A stretch of DNA of 64,000 nucleotides, taken from Coniella vitis (Eukaryota > Ascomycota > Sordariomycetes > Diaporthales > Schizoparmaceae). The position numbers were made by a program, and so were the translations under genes. The notes under the pieces were generated by a model. That model saw only the letters and a list, made by a program, of their open reading frames with translations. It ran no database searches and was not told the origin of the DNA. The stretch is from positions 558,001 to 622,000 of the forward strand of contig WUJK01000003.1 in NCBI GenBank assembly GCA_011317545.1. The letters are read 5' to 3'. Shown piece by piece: positions 34,594 to 43,160 of this stretch. Each line of letters starts with the position of its first letter. Within the stretch, counting starts at the first letter, position 1.

Positions 34594-35860
34594 TCATAGC
34601 TCGTCAAGAGCACGCATGGCTTCATCCATAGCCACCTCAAATCCTCGGTCGCGGTCAAGGTGGAAGTCCAGCACATGCATACTGTCGTTCTCGCGGTCCC
34701 TTTGCTGTGCCTGGCTGGATCCCGTTCCCATCCCCGTCTTGGCAGTCACGGCGCCCTCTTCCAGCCCACCAACGGCTCCATTTACCTCGAGGGCATAGAA
34801 ACGGGCTCCCCAGTATAGAAGGGAAAACAAGAGTCCAAGCCCCAACACCACGCCCCAGACAATCTTCAACTTCCTCCGCGTCCTCTCCTGCCACTCACGG
34901 TCTGCTCGCTCCCAATTCTCCACGCGCCGTCTCACAACATCCACCCGCTCACTGAGCGCCGCAATGCGCTCCCGCCCTCCGTGCACGCGGTCCTGCAACG
35001 CCTGTACTCGGTCCTGCTGCTCGCTAAAGTCTCCCAAGGAATCGAGCTGCGACTGTGCCTCGGTAAGGACGGACTGTGCCTCGGCGGAAAAGCCAGCACT
35101 AGTGGCGACAGAGGCTTCAGTAAGCTCTTTGAGAGAGAGAATGGTATTTTGCAAAGCCGTGAGCTTCTGCAGGACGGTGTAGTAGGCTTCATCCAAACGC
35201 CTGTTGGTCGTGCTGGAGAAGGTTGTCAGGGAGACAAGAGAATTTCGGAGGCCGCTAGCCATTGTATGTGCGATTCGTCAGCCAACACATTCGGAGAAAA
35301 TGATACTAGTAGGTGTGTGGTTCAACAGAAATAGCAGGAATACTCGGGCGGGAAAAGGGGTCAAAGGGTCGGGGTGTGTTTTCGGATTGCGAGTTGTTAA
35401 CGTACGCTGTTCTGGCTTCCATCTTGACTCGTTCTCTTTGTAAGAGCTCCTCGGTGCTCAGGGGCATCCCGGCCAGAACTAGTTCCTCGGCATTCGCTGG
35501 GATCAAGACACTCCCTCTCCGGCTCTGTTGCGGGCTCGGGATTACCGTCCCGGTGCCCTCTGCCCGAGGGACTTCGAGCGATGCCCTTGGCGCTACGTGG
35601 TGGAGCAAGGCCGCTGCCGGCTGCGCTGTCGTGCTGCCATGGCCGTGGCGCTCGTCGCGGCTCCTATCCCTCCGGTGCAACGATGCAGAGATGTGCCCTG
35701 TAATATGGTGGTGCGCATTCAATGCGTGGGAGTGACGATGATGCTTTGAGGACGTCCTGGGGAGTCTGTCCGCGATGGAGCGCGAAACATGGTGGCGTGC
35801 GCGGGTTGGAGATGCTCCAGCCCTCGTTGATGAAGGGGAGGCTGGCACGCCGCCCGACAT
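34594..35860 (-). CDS. coiled-coil, tail-anchor-type membrane protein, 371 aa (two-exon model)
   Basis: Model: exon 1 35860-35406, intron 35405-35255 (donor GTACGT, branch-like GCTGAC, acceptor CTAG), exon 2 35254-34594. Read separately, the exons look like two genes 44 bp apart, but the junction gives the continuous string KMEARTAGLRNSLVSLTTF in frame, as I recall from related fungal proteins. The first part is Arg/His/Ser-rich and disordered, with the motif EELVLAGMPLSTEELLQRER before the junction. Residues about 180-280 form a long coiled coil (NRRLDEAYYTVLQKL and on to VRRRVENWERAD), followed by one membrane helix at about 280-302 (IVWGVVLGLGLLFSLLYWGA) and a short charged tail. This suggests a membrane-anchored tether or adaptor; function is unknown. 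The start could lie upstream (in-frame ATG at 36055). Confidence 0.62.
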
Positions 35861-36687
35861 TAGCAAGCCGTATATGAGTGCAGTGGTCTGCAACTTCTCT
35901 GCAAAGGTTTTGCGAGTGTTTGAAGAGTATTGTGCTCTCCTGTGTTGAAAGTGATCTCTTGTTGACGGACCGCGGCCACAACCTGACACATTAGTGCGTT
36001 GGGCGAGACTGGGTAAGCGAAAGCTGTTCGAGGGAACATCACATGCTACAGCCACCGTCTGCGCAGGGATCGAATGACGCCCACTAGGACCCTGGCAAGT
36101 TGGGGATGCTGCAGTCTGAATACACGCCTACAAAAAAGTCGTCTATTCAGACACGAAATAATCAAACAGTAAAACAAATCGCCATGTGATACAACTGGAA
36201 CTTGAAACTTTTAATATTTTCATTTGGTGCTCTGTACTACGGTTGCACAAGTAGAGACTTCAACGGCGCGACTGAGGGATAGTCGCGCTCTCCGTCGTTC
36301 CTATGAACCGCGAGCGTCCTTCATATCCTCATCTCGCTGCATAGTGAGCGTCCCCATGGAGCGGCAATTCGTAACCTGGTAGCATTCGTGAGTTAGGCGC
36401 TGCTGGCCGGCACAAGGCTTATTTAGGCGGACCCGACTGGAGTCTGTACGCCACAATATGACCAAATTGTGCGGATATTTTGATACATTCCTGCTCTTCA
36501 ATATCCGAACCGCAGATCTTCGTTACTCATGAACCATCAAGATATATCGTGGTACAGCGGGCAGCTAGTCAACAGAGTGCACTGCGATTGGTTGCCTCGT
36601 AGCCGTTACGAGAAACTCCTTGTCCACCGGCCGCGGGTAGTTCAGACGGGTGACTCTGATCCGCTGCAAGCGGAGGCTGTATTGTGC
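35861..36687. other. intergenic region, coiled-coil protein gene / CGR1
   Basis: About 0.8 kb between two minus-strand genes. The first 195 bp keep the frame of the coiled-coil gene open up to an ATG at 36055, so a longer N-terminus or an extra exon cannot be excluded. Nothing else was recognised. Confidence 0.5.
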
Positions 36688-37311
36688 TCAGGAATTGAGC
36701 AATTTGTTTCTCTTCTCTTTTCTCTTGAGTCTCTCGACACGCTTCTTGTGCATCTTGGCTGCCAGTTTTTCATATCGTTCCTTCTCTTCCTTGGCCGCAC
36801 GTTTCTCTCGGAGTTGTGTTACCCGTCTCTGTACAACAAGAAATCAACCAATGTCAGTAACAGTCAACATTATGACCGGCAGAAAGAGCATTATACTGCG
36901 CAGGTTTGTCTGCTTGTTTATTTGTCGCACATGGTGGACGCACCTGTCTCTCAGCTTCCTTCTCACCCTTCATTTCCTTTTCCTTAGCCTTCATCGCCGC
37001 CAGTGCAATGCGCTCTTTTGCGCGCTTTTCATACGGCGTCAGCCCAGACGCAGGTCTGAAGGCTTTCTTGGGGGCGTGCCATTGTTTTCCTGTTGTCGTG
37101 TAATTGCCATAAAATGTTAGAAAGAATTCAGACTCATAATCGGGCTCTGTGGCTGCGCTCCCAGTAGTGTGTTGAGTAGAGCGCTCTGACGACGATGAGC
37201 GTCAGGCAACGTACCGTTTTTCCTCATGCCCAACGACTTGGGCACGGTAGAATTGACAGTGGTTGTGGGCATGTGCGTTGTTGCACCGGGCTCGCCGACC
37301 GTTGCAGACAT
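36688..37311 (-). CDS. CGR1: rRNA-processing protein Cgr1, 127 aa
   Basis: Three exons: 37311-37215, 37089-36944 and 36828-36688, all GT-AG and in frame. The protein has the full Cgr1 pattern: a short variable N-terminus, LGMRKNGKQWHAPKKAFRP (spanning the first junction), LTPYEKRAKERIAL, MKAKEKEMKGEKEAERQRR (spanning the second junction), and the basic coiled-coil end with EEKERYEKLAAKMHKKRVER and KRKEKRNKLLNS. Cgr1 is a small nucleolar protein needed for processing of the pre-rRNA for 60S subunits. Length fits the family (about 110-130 residues). The very high Lys/Arg/Glu content is normal for it. Confidence 0.95.
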
Positions 37312-38376
37312 CCTCCCAAGGCGCGAAAAGAAAATGAGTCGGTGAAGTTTTCGAGCAATCGAGCACAAACAATACCAACGCGAATAGAAGGTTATGTTTG
37401 GTAAATGCGAAATGGGAAGTGATGCGCCGAGAAGTTTGTGGTAAGGATGATCGATGTAGCAGGAGATTTGTTGTGCGTCTTGAACCGCATTGATGAGGAT
37501 TGTGAAATGGCAGCCTGTCGTCGGAATTTTTTTGCCGGTGTCTTTTTTTTCTGCTGGCAGGCATATTCAACAGTCATAACAACAGAAGAGATAGGCGCGC
37601 CTAGGTTACCCCGCGAAAGCGGGACCCGCTTTTTAGCAATTAATCTAGCATGTGCACCCTACTACTTGTTAACACATGGTCGTCCGTACCAAGTTCCCTG
37701 AAAACCTTGGCCCTCAAGATGCAACATTGAAGCTTTTGCCAGCATCATCTGTAAAGTGATAGGAGGAGCATCCAAACATAAAGACTAGGTACTTCAAATG
37801 CTCTCCCGCCTAGCCCATACAATTTATTGTTTGCTATAATCTTACAAGAACATCGAATCCACTCCGTTTCGAATCCACTCTCATGGCCATCGCCGTCATC
37901 ATGGGTGCCAAGTTTTGAACATTGGAGCACAATGATAAACTCTTCGGGTTCGATTTTGGGAGAATGATATGCTTCTTTGACCCACCAACAATCTAAAGTG
38001 TTGCTGTCGACAACCTGGTTGCGGATATCTGCAAAAGTGCGGGCGAGATGCACGGCTTATGACGAGCCCCTGTTAGTGGGAAATGAAGGCATATTTGGAG
38101 CAGGTTTGCAGCCTTGCCTCCCACCTCTGTACTATGTACGCAATGGCAAGAATATACCTTCATTTCGCAAGCGCAGGGTGTGGGGCCCTTGCACGTTTCG
38201 ACAGCTTTCCAGGTTACACCATCCCTAGCTATCAGCAGAGAATGGCTATGGAATGTCGTTGCGAGGGTTGGTGTCTCGGACTCGCTCTTATGAATTGGTA
38301 TTATGAGCAGTCGAGACAGGATCAAGTCAAGTCTTGTTCCGCCTGACCCTTGCCTGTCTCGCTATTCTTGTTGAGG

Positions 38377-38399
38377 GTGTGTGTGTGTGTGTGTGTGTG
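38377..38399 (+). repeat. (GT)n microsatellite
   Basis: About eleven uninterrupted GT units in the gene-free region. Confidence 0.9.
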
Positions 38400-39442
38400 A
38401 AAAAGATGAGGACAGAGAGAGCAACCAAATTCACAAGTAACGGCGACACACACCAAGCACACTCGGGGGCGGGCGCCGGGATGTAGATGCAGGTTTCACG
38501 TCTTGGTTGCATGCACAAATTGGTCACAGGATACGCAAACGTCGCATGGGTCATTGCTTTTGAGGACCACCCTTTGCCCTGTCCCGACCTAGCGCATCCA
38601 AGACGCATGGATGCCAGAGCGCTGCCAGTTTGGCAGCAACAAGTCCATCATCCCATCGTCAGGACTTTCTGAGGCGGGGGCGGGAGCGGATGGGCCAGCC
38701 AGCCGGCCAGCACAGCCTGGGCCTCCGGCATACATAGATGAAAGACAAGATGCTTCTGTTTCATCATGTATGGTGCTTCATTTGTGGACAATACTGCATA
38801 TGCGCGTGCTTTACCCATTTGAAAGCGACCTTTGCTTCCGGTTGGGCATACACAGTAAAGCTGCCTTTGCATCTCGCCTCGACGCTACTTTCTCTTACAG
38901 CACCATATCTACAGGGCAAGATACCCAAGTCATGGTATTTACGCTTGGTCCCATCCAACATAGCATGTGCCTCTCTGCGTCCGTGTAATGTTCCGATCAC
39001 GATAAGATGGCACGGCGGCATGGCGGCTTGGGAGAGACCCGATCCGAGTCCAAGAGGCACTTACCATGGTGCATAGGAATGACTCGACCATCATGTAACT
39101 ATGTGACTCTCCCATCGACTCCCCGCGGGAGACGGCAAAACTCCATTCACATATCATGTAGTATTCTGTGCACAGCACATAGCCGACTTGGACCGATGGG
39201 ATGCTCCAACCGTGGCCGTAGCGCCATGCAGGCATATCAGCGGGGCAAATGCAACGAGCAGCCCATTGCACGAAGGCTACTGGCTAGGAGGGCAGAGGGG
39301 AACAGGCCTGCAGCAGCCCATTCTCCTAGCGCTGCAGGACTGCAGGCCCCATCTGCAAGCCACTTTTCTTGGTGCCACTGCACGCTTCAGGGAGGGGCAT
39401 GGCGAGCGGCCGCGTCGACATCTTGGGTGTGGCGGGGACTGG

Positions 39443-39443
39443 G

Positions 39444-39488
<45 letters not shown>
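39443..39488 (+). repeat. (AGCC)n microsatellite with nearby relic copies
   Basis: About eleven perfect tetranucleotide units; a second, imperfect GCCAGCC/GCCCGCC patch follows at about 39531-39566. ORFs coding SQPASQPA or AGWLAGWL strings are artefacts of this repeat. Confidence 0.93.
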
Positions 39489-41206
39489 ACCTCTTCTGCC
39501 TTTCTCCCTCTCTTGTTCTGTCTCGATAGGGCCCGCCAGCCAGCCCGCCAGCCAGGCCGCCAGCCATTGTGTGTTGCAGTAAATCCCCGGAACGGTTCTT
39601 TGAGGAATTGAGTTTTGTTGGCTTAGCGGCAAAGGCTTGGGCTTTTTCTCCCATCCCGTCCTGGCTGCACCAAAGAAGATGTCGATCTGTTGCATACATA
39701 GTATACCCAAAAAGTGGTCTGTGTGCATGTAGATGTCACAGAGATTCCGGTTCACATTTTCGTACATGGTATATTTTGACTGACAACAAAGTGTGTGATT
39801 GCGACAGGAAAAGCATTCTGTCAGTCAATCAGTCAATCACAGGGACCGAAATACGCGTTGTGTCGTACGGCATGAACAAAGAACGCGACCGAGACAAGAC
39901 ACAACGCGGTGACTCGGCATAGTCCCGAGATAAGGTACGCAGCCTTGTCAAAACAGAAGAAAAAAGAAAAAAAAATCAAATCGATATGTTTTACTCTATA
40001 TCTCTGGTCGGGATACATTTGCTTGGCGGCCAAGCTCATGGGACTGCCCATAGAAGCTCTCAATCACTGTGCTATACATACCATGCAGTGCTCAGTTTCG
40101 ACATGATAACACCATAGTACCACAGTACTTTACAGTACATAAGTAGTACATAGGACTGGGACAGAGGTGAGAGCCTCATCACATACTATGATCCCGCACG
40201 CAGCCCTGGTTCCGCCGGATTGCCGGACGTTTTGCACATCATACTCGGTACCTGGTCCAGGTACCTCGATAAGCGTGTGCGTCGGGCTCGCCTGACAAGT
40301 GCTGGCTGACGTGGAGGTACAGGATACCAGTTTGGGGACGCGATCCAGTCGAGTCGCCGGGTGCAGAACATTGTAGGGCCTTCGGAGGATCCATCGCAGT
40401 GGAGCGCCCTCTGAACCAATACTATGTACGTTGGTGTTTGAAGGCCTGCAGGGCAAGAGAGCGTCGATCGAGCTGATCTTCGCTTGGGCTTGTAGAGGTA
40501 TTGACTGGCTGCAACAGCGCGATCCTCGATGACATGTGTACATTATAATACCATGCATGCCGGGCTGGCAACTGGATGTTGGTTCATCTGCCCTGGATGC
40601 CTGAAGCCGGCGACAGCGCCAAGGAACGGGCAGACGTTGGGGTTAATGGTGAGGTAGCGCGTTGTAGGTAAGTACATAGTGTAGTTGGAAGTTGCACTTG
40701 CCGTACGTAGTAAGCACCATCACCTGCCCTTTGTGCTCTGGTCGCAAACCAGAAGTCATCTCATGAGCATGCGAATTAGTCCTTGGCAGCCCGTAGGAGT
40801 TCCCCACGAAAGAGCGGGGTGGATGAACTGCGATAGCAAGTTGACAACGCTGGCCACTGTGCCTTGCATTTTGGATCTCGCGCAGACGAATGAGACGCGC
40901 GCGGTCCCTGGATGCACGCAGGGCTCCGGGATCGTTTAATGGATACAAGGCGGCTGCAGTTGCAGGTGTATGGGGATCATCCGCCCTCCACTAAAAGGTG
41001 TGCTCGAGAGGGGAGCCGTGTGAGATACAGTGTACCATGTGCATGCGGCAGCGTCACAGCACGGTTACAGACCGCCACGGTGGCTACTATGTACAGCAAA
41101 CAAATCTGACGATCAAGGGTCGGTACTTAGTATAGTGATTTACTATGTACTACTATGGTATGTACATGGGAGTACATGCTGGGCCGCCAAATGGATAAAA
41201 ATATCG

Positions 41207-41223
41207 GCAGCAGCAGCAGCAGC
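41207..41223 (+). repeat. short (CAG)n microsatellite
   Basis: Five to six GCA/CAG units in non-coding DNA. Confidence 0.8.
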
Positions 41224-41479
41224 ATTACCATCATCTCGCTGCGAATCCACAGGCGAACACGAAGAAAAAGAAAAAGAGAAAAAGGCACACGCCGCTGGGT
41301 CGCCACCCAGGTCTCAAATTGGCAGCTCGGACAGCAAGGACCAGTGATAGACCCGTGAGGCTCGCTGGGGGGCAGCTAAATTTGGCAGGGTCGGTGTCAA
41401 TACCAGACAGACAGGCTAAGGCTCCACGATCTTCTGGGGCATCTCATCTGCAGACTGTCAAGCGAGTGACTAGCAGATT

Positions 41480-41496
41480 GTCTCTCTCTCTCTCTT
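41480..41496 (+). repeat. (CT)n microsatellite followed by a T-run
   Basis: About eight TC units running into six T. Pyrimidine tract of the type seen in fungal promoters; function unknown. Confidence 0.85.
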
Positions 41497-42055
41497 TTTT
41501 CCTAACGTGCTAGGTGATGTATGTACTGTGCCATCCATGGTACTATTAGGAGTACATACCAAATCCCACACCTAGCTGGCTTGGCTGGTTGGCTGGCATG
41601 ATCGTCATGTCCATCTCTCATAGCCGACCATCAAGTGAGTGGGGGAGGGCCGCACATTCCTTCTTCGCATCATCAATGAACCCGAGAGCACGCCTTGGCC
41701 AAGATGCTTATTACTATGATACGTAGTAGCATACGCATACGACAAAACCCGCTGCAGAGCCTGCTTTCAACGTTATGGTGGCTCTCGCTCATTGTCTCAA
41801 GACGGCATCCCAAGCATGCTCACGGCACTTTGCTCGATGCTACAAGAGCCCAGTCAATTTTGGTTGGTGAACCTGGACCATATGAATCGAGAAAAAGATC
41901 CGGCAATAGTGTAACCTATTCGGGAAACGGCGAGGCATTTGAAGGGTGCGTCGCGGCCAACGTTCGATATCCAGCCACGCCAGCGCACGCGAGAGATGTG
42001 TGTGTGTGAGTGAGAGAGAGTCTATTATGTAGCCACTGTGGGAGAAAGCCAGGCG

Positions 42056-42071
42056 CTATGTACGTACATAG
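42056..42071. repeat. 16-bp perfect palindrome containing the 9-mer core
   Basis: CTATGTACGTACATAG is its own reverse complement and carries two inverted copies of the CTATGTA/TACATAG core around a central CG. It is about 1.1 kb upstream of the start codon at 43161. Confidence 0.9.
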
Positions 42072-42785
42072 TACCGCCTGGGCCGCTAAGACTATAGTAT
42101 GTACTATGCAGTACTATCAGTACATGAGTACGTTCCGCCCTAGGCTACAGGGCCTGTCCCCTGCACTGCACCCCCCCCCTGCAGCCCCATGCTCCTTCCA
42201 TTGCCCAGGGTGGGTTCCTGGTGCTGGAGGCACCCACAGGGAGCGAAAAGAGAGAGCGCTAGAAAGAGAGTACAGTGACCCCCCCTGCTACGCTTGCGAG
42301 ACCGTGCGCTTTTTCCCGCATTTGGCCAGCCCTGGTCCCCACCCAGCCTTTCTCACTGCGGGCTGGGGCTGCCAACCAATACTGCCGCTCCGCTCCCAAT
42401 TCCTTCGTCCTCATTCACCCTCTCTTCCTCACAATTACCATCACCTCCGCCGCTCTCTCCCTCAACATTGTTGCCGCCATCTCTGTGGTTCAACTCCAGC
42501 CAGGGACTTCACGCTTGATTTCCTGCTTGGTTTTGGCCGTCCGTTCCTTTAGACACCCCGCCTTGTTTCTTCTACTGTTCTCTTTATCTCTGGATCTTTT
42601 GCCAGGCGTTTTATCTTAATCCCTCTTTGTACCTCTACGCAATTGATTCGCCTTTCCACCGGGAACTCTGGAAAGGACCACCAACGACGCCTACGACCCA
42701 GCACCGACCAAAATATCTTCGCTGATTACTCAACAGTCAAGCTGCTTGAGTACCATAACACGGTACAACCACGCTTTGGACTGAG

Positions 42786-42976
42786 GTAGGCACCATTCTG
42801 CTCTGTGCAACAAAATTGCACTCGTCACTGTCATTAGGGCTCGACATTGGTGGTCGACGATAAAGCCTTTCCCTCATCCTTCCCTGTGCAATATTGATTC
42901 AGCTTAGGGCGTTTACTGTGTCAAATAATCAGACGAGAAGCAAGACGGCGCTAACTGTGCAACTTTCTTTCTACAG
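42786..42976 (+). other. possible 5' UTR intron of the Ser/Pro-rich protein gene
   Basis: A GTAGGC donor after GAG at 42786 and a pyrimidine-rich acceptor TTTCTTTCTACAG ending at 42976 would form a 191-nt intron in the leader. Long spliced leaders are common for large fungal regulatory proteins. This rests on splice signals only. Confidence 0.35.
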
Positions 42977-43160
42977 ACAGGTCCGACCAGCATAATCATC
43001 CCATCTCAACCACCAATCCCCACCCAGCCGCTTTCACCAAAGATTGATTGCGAAGGTGGATCTATTCGGAGAAGTAAACTTAGTTGGGTAACTCTATGTC
43101 ACAACTGGTTCTACAAGTCATCAGCCCTTCTTAGCCGCAGCGCGGCTCTTTTGTGGAAAG

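Larger units (their letters stand above)
37312..43160. other. 5.8 kb gene-free region rich in microsatellites and 9-mers
   Basis: This is the longest stretch without a recognisable gene. It contains (GT)n, (AGCC)n, (CAG)n, (CT)n and a C9 run, and six exact TACATAGTA/TACTATGTA 9-mers (38130, 39695, 40420, 41085, 41141, 42065) plus many near-copies. From about 42150 the plus strand becomes pyrimidine-rich, as expected for the leader of the gene at 43161. ORFs of up to 191 codons here read through repeats or show no family resemblance. A long non-coding transcript or an extended promoter is possible. Confidence 0.6.

Noticed and set aside
35306..36055. Minus-strand ORF of 249 codons taken as an independent gene ending at 35306
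   Set aside because: Its last 33 codons read through a good GT-AG intron that leads in frame into the next exon; the joined model is better supported.
37745..38053. 102-codon minus-strand ORF after CGR1's promoter
   Set aside because: Composition is protein-like, but no family, no splice partners and no conserved motif were found; not enough to annotate.
39007..39582. 191-codon ORF on the plus strand, with overlapping ORFs in all other frames
   Set aside because: Its middle is translated (AGCC)n microsatellite and the rest has no family resemblance; the open frames are caused by the stop-free repeat.
42010..42552. 180-codon ORF in front of the Ser/Pro-rich gene
   Set aside because: It lies in the pyrimidine-rich leader or promoter, overlaps other ORFs of similar length in other frames, and its His/Pro/Ser composition reflects base composition.
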